Shown piece after piece: positions 28,284 to 36,619 of a DNA stretch of 64,000 nucleotides. The translations under genes and the position numbers were made by a program. The notes beneath the pieces were generated by a model. The model was not told the origin of the DNA. It saw only the letters and a program-made list of their open reading frames with translations, and searched no databases. Positions within the stretch are counted from its first letter, which is position 1. Every line of letters begins with the position of its first letter. This DNA comes from Amaricoccus macauensis (lineage in GTDB: Bacteria > Pseudomonadota > Alphaproteobacteria > Rhodobacterales > Rhodobacteraceae), in assembly GCF_014201905.1 (NCBI RefSeq), contig NZ_JACHFM010000004.1:124001-188000 (forward strand). Direction: 5' to 3'.

Positions 28284-29213
28284 TCACAGCGACGCGAGGA
28301 TCGCTTCCACCTCGGCTCGGGTCGGCATCGAGCGGGCCGCTCCCGCGCGCGTGACCGAGATTCCGGCCGCGGCGCAACCATAGCGGACCGCGACGTTTGC
28401 ATCCTCCCCCCGGGCGAGAGCAGTCGCGAATCCCCCGTTGAAGGCGTCCCCGGCGCCGGTCGTCTCCACGAGTGCCCCGGCCGCCACGGCGGGCACCACC
28501 ACCGAGCGTCCGTGGCCGTGCAGCAGCGCACCCTTCTCACCGAGCGTGACGACCACCGCACCGACGCCCCGGGCCAGCAGCTGGTCCGCCGCCGCCCGGA
28601 CACTGTCGAGGTCGGTCACCTCGATGCCGGTCAGCTGGCCGATTTCCGTCTCGTTCGGCGTCAGATAGTCGCAGAGCTTCAGCACGGCATCGTCGAGCGG
28701 TTGCGCCGGTGCCGGATTCAGGATCGTCGTGACGCCGTTCGCCCGGGCAATCTCGAGGCCGCGCACCGCGGCGGCGAGCGGCTGCTCAAGCTGCGTCACG
28801 AAGACCGCCGCGTCGCTGATCAGCCCGGCCTCGGCATCGAGGTCCTCCGGCACGATCTCCGCCGCGGCACCCGGCGAAATGATGATCGCGTTATCGCCGG
28901 TGCCGTCCTCGATGAAGATGCACGCCGCCCCGGTATAGCTCTCCGGGTCACGCCTGACCGCCGGCTTGACGCCTGCCTCCGCCCACGTGACGAGCGCCAT
29001 GTCGCCGAAGGCATCCGCCCCCAGCCGGGTGATGAAGCTCACGTCCGCCCCGAGGCGGCCTGCGGCCACCGCCTGATTCGACCCCTTGCCGCCCGGCCCG
29101 AGGACGAAGCTCCGGCCGAGGAGCGTCTCGCCGATCTTCGGCAGGCGCTCGGCACGATACGAGGTATCGGCGACGAAAACGCCGAGGATGACAACCGAGT
29201 TCGGCTTCGGCAT
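28284..29213 (-). CDS. rbsK: Ribokinase
   Basis: PfkB-family sugar kinase, 309 residues, phosphorylating ribose (or a related sugar) at the 5-position. Motifs: GPGGKGSNQAVAAGRLGA near residue 40, NPAPAQPL, LTPNETEIGQLTG, and the C-terminal TTGAGDAFNGGFA with the catalytic Asp. The stop of the upstream RbsD/FucU-like mutarotase is four bases away, so the two are co-transcribed. No ribose ABC transporter is adjacent, so uptake must be encoded elsewhere. Confidence 0.93.
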   Translation of the reverse strand: MPKPNSVVILGVFVADTSYRAERLPKIGETLLGRSFVLGPGGKGSNQAVAAGRLGADVSFITRLGADAFGDMALVTWAEAGVKPAVRRDPESYTGAACIFIEDGTGDNAIIISPGAAAEIVPEDLDAEAGLISDAAVFVTQLEQPLAAAVRGLEIARANGVTTILNPAPAQPLDDAVLKLCDYLTPNETEIGQLTGIEVTDLDSVRAAADQLLARGVGAVVVTLGEKGALLHGHGRSVVVPAVAAGALVETTGAGDAFNGGFATALARGEDANVAVRYGCAAAGISVTRAGAARSMPTRAEVEAILASL

Positions 29214-29216
29214 GGC

Positions 29217-29666
29217 TCACGCCTCCGGTGGCAGGACACCCTTGCGCAGGGCGATGCAGCCCCAGAAACGGCGCTCGCCGGTCTGGATCACCGCATACGC
29301 CCGCTTCGCCCGCTCGTAGAACGCGAAGCGCTCGATCGGCATCAGCGGCCAGCTCCGGCCCTCGGCGGCGTCAAGCTCGGCCTGCACCTCGCGCTGCACG
29401 TCGGGGATCTCGTCCGGCGCGCCGCCCACCTCCATGCGCGCGGCCGCGTCGTCCACGAAGGTGTCGACCGGATAGACCGAGAGCACGCCCCGCGCGACGC
29501 GCTGCATCGGCGCGTCGATGCGGAGCAGCCGCCCGAGGCCGGTCTGCTGCGCCACCGCCTGCGCCGGAAAGTTCATGTCGCAGAGGATCAGGTCGTCACC
29601 GTGGCCCATGGCCCGCAGCGTGCCCAGCACCTCGGCGTTCAGGATCGGGTCGATCCCCTTCAGCAT
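29217..29666 (-). CDS. RbsD/FucU family sugar mutarotase
   Basis: 149 residues from the ATG at 29666 (MLKGIDPILNAEVLGTLRAMGHGDDLILCD), preceded by GAGGA. The conserved H-G-D near residue 22, FPA and the C-terminal YAVIQTGERRFWGCIALRKGV, with its Tyr and loop residues, match the RbsD/FucU fold. Interconverts sugar anomers so that the linked ribokinase receives the right form. The length and GERRxWGC ending lean toward FucU, but the gene context says ribose-type use. Confidence 0.9.
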   Translation of the reverse strand: MLKGIDPILNAEVLGTLRAMGHGDDLILCDMNFPAQAVAQQTGLGRLLRIDAPMQRVARGVLSVYPVDTFVDDAAARMEVGGAPDEIPDVQREVQAELDAAEGRSWPLMPIERFAFYERAKRAYAVIQTGERRFWGCIALRKGVLPPEA

Positions 29667-29775
29667 TTCGTCATCCTCCCGATGGTCTCGCATGGCCGGC
29701 TCATGTGGCCGGCTTCGTGGCGGATCCTTAGCACGCGGCTTCCCGCCGTCCACCCTTCACACCTGCGCGACGTCC

Positions 29776-29791
29776 TTGCTGCACCGCACAA
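29776..29791. promoter_or_regulatory. Possible PhaR-type site upstream of PHB depolymerase
   Basis: TTGCTGCACCGCACAA, about 50 bases before the esterase ATG, resembles the TGC-rich TTGCTGCACTGCA motifs reported for PhaR in PHB-accumulating alphaproteobacteria. The same TTGCTGCAYCGCA core recurs at 31624. Assignment is inferred by eye. Confidence 0.4.
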
Positions 29792-29837
29792 TAGCCGCCA
29801 TGTACGCGGGCAGCACAAGAAAAAAGGATGGGCAGTC

Positions 29838-30950
29838 ATGGGATACGATCTCGTCGCCTCGCTGCGCCGGAAGATGGGCGCAGTGCGGCACCTCGACATT
29901 TCCACCGCTGCGCGGAGCTTGCGTGCCGCGTTCGGGGGCGCCGCAAAGCCGGCCGCACCCGACCGGCCCGCATCCGACCGGCCCGCATCAAATCGGCCCG
30001 CAACAGATCGGCCCGCATCAGATCGGCCCCTGCGCCGTCGCCAGCGACTCGGCCAGGCCGTCGCAGATCTCGCCGCCCGGCGCGCGCCCGACCCCGCGGC
30101 GCTGCCGCGGCCCGAGCTTCCCGACCTCGATCCCCGCAGCTTCGAGTGCGCCGCCGGACGCCGCGACTACCGCCTGTTCGTGCCGCCGCAGAAGCCGGCC
30201 GGGCTTCTCCTGATGCTGCACGGCTGCCTCCAGACACCCGAGGACTTCGCCCTCGGCACCGGCATCAACGCCCTCGCCGCCGAGCACGGCCTCGTCGTGG
30301 CCTGGCCGGAACAGGCCCCGACCGACAACGCCCGCAGCTGCTGGAACTGGTTCGACCCCGAGCATCAGCATCGCGGCGCCGGCGAGCCCGCGATCCTCGC
30401 CAGTCTCGCCAAGGAGCTCCGCACCGAGTTCCGCGTGCCGCGCGCGCGGACCTTCGTCGCCGGCCTTTCCGCCGGCGGGTCCATGGCGGCCGTGCTCGGC
30501 GAGGCCTACCCCGAAGCCTTCGCCGCCGTCGGCGTGCACTCCGGGCTCGCCTGCGGCACGGCGCATGACGGCCGCTCGGCCCTTGCGGCCATGCGCGGCG
30601 CACCCGCCGCCGCCCGGCCGCTGATGCCCGCGAGCCGCTCGCCGCGCGTCATCGTCTTCCAGGGCACGACCGATCACGTGGTCCACCCGATGAATGCCGA
30701 CCGGGTAATGGCGCGCGCCTGCGCGCTGGCCGACGTGCGCCCCTCGCGCGAGTCCCACGCCCCGATCGGCGAACGCACCGTCGGCCGCTCGGTCGCACGG
30801 CGCCCCGACGGCACGGCGGCGGCCGAACTCTGGATGATCGAGGGCACTGGCCACGCATGGTCCGGCGGCAACCGCGATGGCAGCTTCACCGACGCGGCCG
30901 GCCCCGACGCCTCGGCCGAGATGCTGCGCTTCTTCCTCGAAGCCGCCTGA
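29838..30950 (+). CDS. PHB depolymerase-type esterase
   Basis: Alpha/beta-hydrolase of the Esterase_phd/PHB depolymerase family, 370 residues from the ATG at 29838 with AAGGA upstream. LLLMLHGCLQTPEDFALGTG (oxyanion region), the lipase box GLSAGGSM (Ser about 211), Asp in GTTDHVVHP (about 279) and His in GTGHAWSGG (about 339) form the triad. No signal peptide, so it probably acts on intracellular PHB or oligomers. Residues about 41-62 are a tandem DRPAS/NRPAT repeat that looks like an unstructured linker. Divergent from RbsD-RbsK. Confidence 0.88.
   Translation: MGYDLVASLRRKMGAVRHLDISTAARSLRAAFGGAAKPAAPDRPASDRPASNRPATDRPASDRPLRRRQRLGQAVADLAARRAPDPAALPRPELPDLDPRSFECAAGRRDYRLFVPPQKPAGLLLMLHGCLQTPEDFALGTGINALAAEHGLVVAWPEQAPTDNARSCWNWFDPEHQHRGAGEPAILASLAKELRTEFRVPRARTFVAGLSAGGSMAAVLGEAYPEAFAAVGVHSGLACGTAHDGRSALAAMRGAPAAARPLMPASRSPRVIVFQGTTDHVVHPMNADRVMARACALADVRPSRESHAPIGERTVGRSVARRPDGTAAAELWMIEGTGHAWSGGNRDGSFTDAAGPDASAEMLRFFLEAA
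29960..30030 (+). repeat. 15-bp tandem repeats encoding (D/N)RPA(S/T)
   Basis: About five degenerate 15-bp units (core ATCGGCCCGCATCAG or CGACCGGCCCGCATC) inside the esterase N-terminal region, translated as repeated DRPAS, NRPAT and similar pentapeptides. Copy number is likely to vary between strains. Confidence 0.8.
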
Positions 30951-31017
30951 CCTCTCGCGGGGGCCGGTCCATGACGGGCCGGTCTCCGCACGGGACGGCA
31001 TGATCCGGAAACGAAAA

Positions 31018-31041
31018 GAGGCCGGGCTTTCGCCCGGCCTC
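31018..31041 (-). terminator. Rho-independent terminator of the first DUF1127 gene
   Basis: 10-bp stem GAGGCCGGGC / GCCCGGCCTC; read on the minus strand the loop is GAAA (a stable GNRA loop) and the stem is followed by TTTTCG. It lies between the convergent esterase and DUF1127 genes and may serve both. Confidence 0.8.
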
Positions 31042-31073
31042 ATCCCTCGAACCAACCCGGTGTTACTCCGGGA

Positions 31074-31277
31074 TCAGTTGCCGTAAACCGAGTCGTAGGC
31101 GACCTGCCGCACGGCGAAGCGCGAGATCCCGAGATCGCGCAGATCACGGTTCGACAGCCCCTCGAGTTCCGCGAGCGTGCGGCGATAGAGGCGATAGTCG
31201 GAGATCGCACCGCTGAGGCGGGCGAAGAGACCGGGACGGGGGGTGCCGAATTCGGCGTGAATGGCGTTGGTGGCCAT
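31074..31277 (-). CDS. DUF1127 small protein
   Basis: 67 residues with the DUF1127 core at the C-terminus: YRLYRRTLAELEGLSNRDLR followed by DLGISRFAVRQVAYDSVYGN. AAAGGA lies before the ATG. Small Arg-rich DUF1127 proteins are common in Rhodobacterales; characterised relatives have RNA-binding or phosphate/sRNA-maturation roles, but the function here is unknown. A second copy lies 82 bases upstream on the same strand, pointing to duplication. Confidence 0.9.
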   Translation of the reverse strand: MATNAIHAEFGTPRPGLFARLSGAISDYRLYRRTLAELEGLSNRDLRDLGISRFAVRQVAYDSVYGN

Positions 31278-31358
31278 GGTGAAGTCCTTTCAGATGCTCA
31301 GTGGCGCTCCGATGAACGCCGTCGTTCGGTGTCGGCGCCCCGAAGAGCACCCTTCATT

Positions 31359-31580
31359 TCAGTTGCCGTAGACCGCGCGGTGCGCGATCGCGCGGATGCC
31401 TCCGCGGCCGAGGCCGAGATCGCCGAGCTGGCGATCCGTGAGCGCCGTCAGCTCCGCGAGGGTGGCGTGATAGGTCCGGAAGTTGTTCCAGGCCCGGGTG
31501 ATCTTCCCGAGGAGACCCTCGGAATGCTCGCCGGCGACGGTATGACCGGAGCCGGACGTCGCGAGGCTCGAAGCCATCAT
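31359..31580 (-). CDS. DUF1127 small protein, second copy
   Basis: 73 residues from the ATG at 31580 with AAGGAAG upstream (a second ATG is adjacent). The C-terminal half TYHATLAELTALTDRQLGDL and GLGRGGIRAIAHRAVYGN is the DUF1127 core and ends with the same VYGN as its neighbour. The N-terminal part differs, so the duplication is old or the leaders have been replaced. Upstream lies a 40-bp imperfect palindrome (31624-31663) that may control it. Confidence 0.88.
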   Translation of the reverse strand: MMASSLATSGSGHTVAGEHSEGLLGKITRAWNNFRTYHATLAELTALTDRQLGDLGLGRGGIRAIAHRAVYGN

Positions 31581-31950
31581 GTCCGCTTCCTTTCGCTTTC
31601 GTTCGATATGAGCGTTTCCACTCTTGCTGCATCGCAAGATAAACGCTTGCTGATGCGAAGCAATGCCCAACGCGCGAAACCGGCCATGCCCCTCATGCAT
31701 GGCTCTTAACAAACTGTCATAAATCAATTATTATCGTTTATCCACAGGCATATGCCACTTGGCTCACGGCGCCGCGATGTATGTTGCGATGCATGAATGC
31801 AGCACTCACAATCGCGCATGGAGCAACATTTGGCCCCGACCAACCCGAGGCCTGGCCAAGGTGCGACTCGGGCACCACTTGCCTCTCCGCGACGAGTGGC
31901 CGATCTAGGCGGGGGGCGGCCGGCGTCCCTGAACCCGAGGCGAGCTTGCG
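31581..31950. other. 370-base divergent intergenic region
   Basis: Between the second DUF1127 gene and mrp. It contains the palindrome at 31624-31663, an A+T-rich tract around 31710-31745 that stands out from the surrounding G+C-rich DNA and probably holds promoter elements, and the mrp leader ending in GAGGCGAGC before the ATG. No small gene or RNA was recognised. Confidence 0.6.
31624..31663. promoter_or_regulatory. 40-bp imperfect palindrome with TTGCTGCAYCGCA core
   Basis: Paired segments are TTGC/GCAA at the ends, GCATC/GATGC and CAAG/CTTG inside. The left half TTGCTGCATCGCA matches the motif before the PHB depolymerase (29776) except for one base. Its position 44-84 bases before the DUF1127 start suggests an operator. 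Confidence 0.5.
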
Positions 31951-33030
31951 ATGACCGTGACCCGAGACGACGTCCTTTCCGCACTCAGTCGCGTGCCGAT
32001 GCCCGGAACCACCGGCAGCGTGGTGGACGCGGACATCGTGCGCGCGGTCGCCGTCGACGGCGACCGGGTGCGCTTCATCCTCGAAGTGGATCCCGCGATC
32101 GGCGCCCGGCTGGAGCCGACCCGCGCCGAGGCCGAGGCCGCCGTCGCGGCGTTGCCCGGCGTCGCCGGCGTCTCCGTGCTCCTGACTGCCCACGGCCCGG
32201 CGGCAAAGGCCGCGCCGCCGCCCGACCTCAAGCTCGGCCGCCACCCGACGCCGCAGGCCGGGCCCGAACCCGTCCCGGGCGTGCGCACCATCATCGCCGT
32301 CGCGTCCGGCAAGGGCGGCGTCGGCAAGTCGACGCTGGCGGCCAATCTCGCCGTCGCCCTCGCCCGGGCCGGCAAGCGCACCGGGCTCCTCGACGCCGAC
32401 ATCTACGGCCCCTCCCAGCCGCGGATGATGGGCGTCTCCGAGCGGCCAAAGTCGCCGGACGGCAAGACCATTATCCCGCTGCACGCCCACGGCGTCACGC
32501 TCATGTCGATCGGGCTGATGCTGAAGGAGGGCGAGGCGGTTGTCTGGCGCGGGCCGATGCTCATGGGCGCGCTGCAGCAGATGATGGGTCAGGTGGCATG
32601 GGGCGAGCTCGACACCCTCATCGTCGACCTGCCGCCCGGCACCGGCGACGTGCAGCTCACCCTCTCGCAGCGCTACCCGCTGACCGGCGCCGTGGTCGTG
32701 TCGACGCCACAGGACGTGGCGCTCCTTGACGTGCGCAAGGCCCTCGACATGTTCGACAAGCTCAAGGTGCCGGTCCTCGGCATGGTCGAGAACATGTCCG
32801 CCTACATCTGCCCGAACTGCGGCCATGAGGCGCACATCTTCGGCCACGGCGGCGCGCGGGCCGAGGCGGAGAAGATCGGCATCCCCTTCCTCGGAGAAAT
32901 CCCCCTCGATCTGAAGGTCCGCGTTGCCGGCGACAGCGGCGCCCCGGTCACGGTCACTCACCCGGACAGTCCGGAGGCGCGGGCTTTCGCGGGGATCGCT
33001 CGCCGGTTGATCGACGGCGGCATCGTCTGA
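31951..33030 (+). CDS. apbC: Mrp/NBP35 family iron-sulfur cluster carrier ATPase
   Basis: 359 residues. N-terminal DUF59/MIP18-like domain (1-100, starting VTRDDVLSALSRVPMPGT), then a deviant Walker A SGKGGVGKST (119-128), DADIYGPSQPRM, and a CPNCG motif (Cys about 287 and 290) that bridges a 4Fe-4S cluster between subunits. Delivers Fe-S clusters to apo-proteins in the cytoplasm. Single-gene unit, transcribed away from the DUF1127 pair. Confidence 0.95.
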   Translation: MTVTRDDVLSALSRVPMPGTTGSVVDADIVRAVAVDGDRVRFILEVDPAIGARLEPTRAEAEAAVAALPGVAGVSVLLTAHGPAAKAAPPPDLKLGRHPTPQAGPEPVPGVRTIIAVASGKGGVGKSTLAANLAVALARAGKRTGLLDADIYGPSQPRMMGVSERPKSPDGKTIIPLHAHGVTLMSIGLMLKEGEAVVWRGPMLMGALQQMMGQVAWGELDTLIVDLPPGTGDVQLTLSQRYPLTGAVVVSTPQDVALLDVRKALDMFDKLKVPVLGMVENMSAYICPNCGHEAHIFGHGGARAEAEKIGIPFLGEIPLDLKVRVAGDSGAPVTVTHPDSPEARAFAGIARRLIDGGIV

Positions 33031-33068
33031 CGTCGCGCGATCAGCGCCCGGGCCTTCCTGCGGACCTT

Positions 33069-33095
33069 CGGGCCGCCGGGATCACCGGCGGCCCG
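33069..33095. terminator. Stem-loop between mrp and the convergent hypothetical
   Basis: Perfect 11-bp arms CGGGCCGCCGG and CCGGCGGCCCG with a GATCA loop, 40 bases after the mrp stop. No T-tract, so bidirectional termination is presumed. Confidence 0.6.
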
Positions 33096-33112
33096 TCTCG
33101 CGGCCGCTGCCC

Positions 33113-33601
33113 TCAGGCCAGCGCCGTGTCGATCCGCTCAAGCGTCGCCTTCTCCGCCGCGCTCACCTTCTCGCCGCCGAAACCGAGGAATCCGCCCTCG
33201 GTCCCTGCCTCGGCCACCTTGCCGGCGATCGCCTTCAGCCAGTCGCGAAACGCCGGGGCGGCATCCGGCGCCTTCGCCGCCACGATTCCCGCCGCCGCGG
33301 TCAGCTCGGCGAGCGCGGAGTCGACGATCTCCGCCGGCTTCTTGCCCTTCGCCTGCTCCTTCAGGACCTCCTTCGCCTTGTCCCGGCCCTCGGAGCTGTC
33401 GTAGGCAGCCGCGATCTCGTGGAGAAGCGGCGCGGCATCCCCACCCTTCGCCCGCTGCACCGCGCCCGCCACGGCGAAGCTCTCCTTGAGCGCGCCGATA
33501 AGCCCGCGCGGGTCAGCCGCGGTCACGGCGATGCCCGCAACCATCGGAGCCGCCACCACCTGCGCCCATTCCTCCGGCGTGAAGTTGTCCTTCAATGCCA
33601 T
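33113..33601 (-). CDS. Conserved-looking hypothetical protein
   Basis: 162 residues, helical and acidic/lysine-rich, without signal peptide or membrane segment. It begins FTPEEWAQVVAAPMVAGIAV and ends with FLGFGGEKVSAAEKATLERI, a C-terminal pattern that I have seen described only in uncharacterised proteins. It may be a small cytoplasmic stress-related protein. Divergent from the branched-chain amino-acid transporter genes with a 209-base gap. No function is assigned. Confidence 0.65.
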   Translation of the reverse strand: MALKDNFTPEEWAQVVAAPMVAGIAVTAADPRGLIGALKESFAVAGAVQRAKGGDAAPLLHEIAAAYDSSEGRDKAKEVLKEQAKGKKPAEIVDSALAELTAAAGIVAAKAPDAAPAFRDWLKAIAGKVAEAGTEGGFLGFGGEKVSAAEKATLERIDTALA

Positions 33602-33719
33602 GTCTCAACCCTCCGTTCGCGGCATCCTGCCGCCTTTCGCCCGCGAAAGCGCGCACCCGTCGGGAATTGAGACTTTTTTCTCATTTCTGCCGCCGGTCTC
33701 ACAGACATAACCCATCCGC

Positions 33720-33747
33720 TTGCCGACAGTTCATGAAAAGTTATGGT
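33720..33747 (+). promoter_or_regulatory. Predicted promoter of the liv-type operon
   Basis: -35 TTGCCG, 16-base spacer, -10 TATGGT; expected start near 33754, leaving a leader of about 57 bases before the binding-protein ATG. Weak -10, called by eye. Confidence 0.4.
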
Positions 33748-33810
33748 GAACATCACGGACTCCACTGGCCGCAGGCCGGGGAGCACCAGGGGAAGAACAG
33801 GGAGCCTTCC

Positions 33811-34998
33811 ATGAGACGTATCCTGCTGGCCACCGCGGCCTGCGCCGGCCTCGCATCCGCGGCCGTTGCCGAGCCCACCAACATCGGCATCATCCTCGGC
33901 TTCACCGGACCGCTCGAGTCGATCACGCCGGGCATGGCGGCGAGCGCCGAGCTGGCCCTCAAGGAGGCTTCGGACTCCGGCAAGCTCCCGGGCGGCATCA
34001 CGCTCGCGCCGACCCGTTCGGACTCAACCTGCATCGACGCCGCCGCTGCCACCACCGCGGCGCAGCAGCAGGTGAACACCCAGAAGGTCGCGGCCATCGT
34101 CGGCGCCGACTGCTCGGGCGTCACCACGGCGATCGCGAACAACGTGGCGATCCCGGCCGGCGTCGTCATGATCTCGCCGTCCGCCACCTCGCCCGCCCTC
34201 AGCACGATCGAGGACGACGGCTACTTCTTCCGCACCGCTCCCTCCGATGCGCGCCAGGGCGAAATCCTCGCCGCCATCGCCATGGAGAAGGGCATCAAGG
34301 AAGTCGCCGTCACCTTCACCAACAACGACTATGGCAAGGGTCTCGCCGACAGCTTCGGCGCCGCCTTCGAGAAGGCCGGCGGCAAGGTGCTGATCTCCGC
34401 CCCCCACGAGGACGGCAAGGCCGACTACTCCTCCGAGGTCGCGGCGCTCCAGGCAGCGGGCGCGGATACCCTCATGGTCTTCGGCTACGTCGACCAGGGC
34501 GGCGTCGGCGTTGTGCAGGCCTCCCTCGACACCGGCGCCTTCGAGAGCTTCGTCTTCGCCGACGGCATGTACGGCCAGAGCCTGATCGACAAGATCGGCG
34601 ACGACATCAATGGCAAGGTCTGGGGCACGCTCCCGGGCGTCGAGGGCGAGGCCGCCGACAAGTTCGCCGCCTACGCCAAGGAGAACGGCATGGACCCGAC
34701 CGGCACCTACGTGCCGGAGAGCTATGACGCGGGCGCGCTCATCGCGCTTTCGATCGCCGCCTCGGGCAGTGCCGACCGCACCGGCATCCGCGACAAGATG
34801 ATGGACGTGGCGAACGAGCCCGGCGAAAAGATCTATGCTGGCGAACTCGCCAAGGGCATCGAACTGGCCGCCGCCGGTACCGACATCGACTACGAAGGCG
34901 CCACCGGCGTCGAGTTCGTCGGTCCCGGCGAGGCGCGTGGCTCCTACCGCGTCTACGAGATCAAGGACGACAAGGCCGAGACGATCGGCTACCGCTGA
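33811..34998 (+). CDS. Branched-chain amino-acid type ABC substrate-binding protein
   Basis: Periplasmic binding protein, 395 residues from the ATG at 33811; the frame upstream of it is discarded because MRRILLATAACAGLASAAVA is an evident signal peptide. Mature protein shows the type I fold of LivJ/LivK relatives: NIGIILGFTGPLESITPGMA, VAAIVGADCSGVTTAIANNV, TFTNNDYGKGLADSFGAAFE and YVPESYDAGALIALSIAASG. First gene of a five-gene transport operon. The ligand could be branched-chain or other amino acids, or amides; sequence alone does not decide. Confidence 0.92.
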   Translation: MRRILLATAACAGLASAAVAEPTNIGIILGFTGPLESITPGMAASAELALKEASDSGKLPGGITLAPTRSDSTCIDAAAATTAAQQQVNTQKVAAIVGADCSGVTTAIANNVAIPAGVVMISPSATSPALSTIEDDGYFFRTAPSDARQGEILAAIAMEKGIKEVAVTFTNNDYGKGLADSFGAAFEKAGGKVLISAPHEDGKADYSSEVAALQAAGADTLMVFGYVDQGGVGVVQASLDTGAFESFVFADGMYGQSLIDKIGDDINGKVWGTLPGVEGEAADKFAAYAKENGMDPTGTYVPESYDAGALIALSIAASGSADRTGIRDKMMDVANEPGEKIYAGELAKGIELAAAGTDIDYEGATGVEFVGPGEARGSYRVYEIKDDKAETIGYR

Positions 34999-35021
34999 TC
35001 CCTGCGACGAGCGGAGGCACC

Positions 35022-35813
35022 ATGATCCGGGTCGAGGACCTGCACCTGCACTTCGGCGGCATTCGTGCCGTCGATGGTGCCTCCGTCAACATTGCCAAGG
35101 GCTCGATCACCGGCCTGATCGGACCGAACGGCGCCGGCAAGTCGACGCTCTTCAACGTCATCGCCGGGCTCTACCGGCCGACCTCGGGCAAGGTCTGGCT
35201 CGACGGCGAGGACGTGACCGGCCTCTCGCCGCACGCGCTCTTCCACAAGGGCCTGCTGCGCACCTTCCAGATCGCCCACGAATTCGCCTCGCTCACCGTG
35301 CGCGAGAACCTGATGATGGTCCCCGCCGAACAACCCGGCGAAGTCCTCTGGGACGCATGGTTCAAGCCCGGCCGCGTCCGCGCCCGCGAGGCCGAAGTCC
35401 GTGCCCGCGCCGACGAGGTGATCGACTTCCTTGAAATCCCCCACGTCGCCGACGAACTCGCCGGCAACCTCTCCGGCGGCCAGAAGAAGCTCCTCGAACT
35501 CGGCCGCACCATGATGGTCGACGCGAAGATCGTCTTCCTCGACGAGGTCGGCGCCGGCGTGAACCGGACGCTGCTCAACACCATCGGCGACGCGATCCTG
35601 CGCCTCAACCGCGAGCGCGGTTACACCTTCTGCATGGTCGAGCACGACATGGACTTCATCGGCCGCCTCTGCGACCCGGTGATCGTGATGGCCGAGGGGA
35701 AGGTCCTGACCGTCGGCCACCCGGCCGAGGTGATGAAGAACGAGGCGGTGATCGAGGCTTACCTCGGCCGCGGCCTCAAGAACCGCAAGGCCAGCGCCAT
35801 GGGGCCCGCATGA
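35022..35813 (+). CDS. livG: ABC transporter ATP-binding protein LivG-like
   Basis: 263 residues. Walker A GPNGAGKST (about 33-41), the LivG-specific RTFQIAHEFASLTVRENLM segment, signature LSGGQKKLLELGR and Walker B IVFLDEVGAGVN. Energises the importer with LivF. GGAGG lies just before the ATG. Its end overlaps livF by four bases (ATGA), so the two ATPases are made in equal amounts. Confidence 0.93.
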   Translation: MIRVEDLHLHFGGIRAVDGASVNIAKGSITGLIGPNGAGKSTLFNVIAGLYRPTSGKVWLDGEDVTGLSPHALFHKGLLRTFQIAHEFASLTVRENLMMVPAEQPGEVLWDAWFKPGRVRAREAEVRARADEVIDFLEIPHVADELAGNLSGGQKKLLELGRTMMVDAKIVFLDEVGAGVNRTLLNTIGDAILRLNRERGYTFCMVEHDMDFIGRLCDPVIVMAEGKVLTVGHPAEVMKNEAVIEAYLGRGLKNRKASAMGPA

Positions 35814-36514
35814 CCTTCCTCACAGCCGATGCGATGACCGGCGGCTACGGTGCCGCCGACATCCTGCACGCCTGCACCCTCGCCGTCGACCGGGGCGAGA
35901 TCGCCGTCATCGTCGGCCCGAACGGCGCGGGCAAGTCCACCGCCATGAAGGCGGTCTTCGGCATGCTGCCGCTCCGCGCCGGCCACGTCAGCCTCGACGG
36001 CACCAACATCACCACCCTCTCGCCGCAGGAACGCGTCCGCGCCGGCATGGGCTTCGTGCCGCAGGTCCGGAACGTCTTCGTCTCGATGTCCGTCGAGGAA
36101 AACCTCGAAATGGGCGCCTTCATCCGGGACGACGACTTCCACGACACCATGGAGCAGGTGTTCAGCCTCTTCCCGATCCTGCGCCAGAAGCGCCGCCAAC
36201 CGGCGGGCGAGCTCTCCGGCGGCCAGCGCCAGCAGGTCGCCGTCGGCCGCGCGCTGATGACGAAGCCCTCGCTCCTCATGCTCGACGAGCCGACCGCCGG
36301 CGTCTCGCCCATCGTCATGGACGAACTCTTCGACAAGATCCTCGAGGTCGCCGCCACCGGCATCGCCATCCTCATGGTCGAGCAGAACGCGCGCCAGGCC
36401 CTCGCCATCGCCGATCGCGGCTACGTCCTCGTGCAGGGCAGGAACCGCTTCACCGACACCGGGGAGGCGCTTCTCGCCGACCCGGAGGTCCGCCGCACCT
36501 TCCTCGGGGGCTGA
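35810..36514 (+). CDS. livF: ABC transporter ATP-binding protein LivF-like
   Basis: 234 residues. Walker A GPNGAGKSTAMKAVFGMLPL, Q-loop region GFVPQVRNVFVSMSVEENLE, signature LSGGQRQQVAVGRALM, Walker B LLMLDEPTAGVSP and the switch region MVEQNARQALAIADRGYVL, all typical of LivF. Partner of LivG; translationally coupled to it. A 105-base gap separates it from livH. Confidence 0.93.
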   Translation: MTFLTADAMTGGYGAADILHACTLAVDRGEIAVIVGPNGAGKSTAMKAVFGMLPLRAGHVSLDGTNITTLSPQERVRAGMGFVPQVRNVFVSMSVEENLEMGAFIRDDDFHDTMEQVFSLFPILRQKRRQPAGELSGGQRQQVAVGRALMTKPSLLMLDEPTAGVSPIVMDELFDKILEVAATGIAILMVEQNARQALAIADRGYVLVQGRNRFTDTGEALLADPEVRRTFLGG

Positions 36515-36619
36515 CGCAATGCATCGAACAGAGGACGCCCGCCGCAGGCGGCCGGATGGGCCGAACCCGGCGCGCATGAAAAACGGTCGCATCCCGGCCC
36601 GAACCGGAGGCGCCCGCGC

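Noticed and set aside
28188-29837. Long plus-strand extension upstream of the PHB depolymerase start
   Set aside because: It lies antisense to ribokinase and RbsD/FucU, which have clear motifs; the esterase has a good ATG and ribosome site at 29838.
29960-30030. CRISPR-like short regular repeat
   Set aside because: Units are 15 bp without spacers and translate as an in-frame pentapeptide repeat inside a gene.
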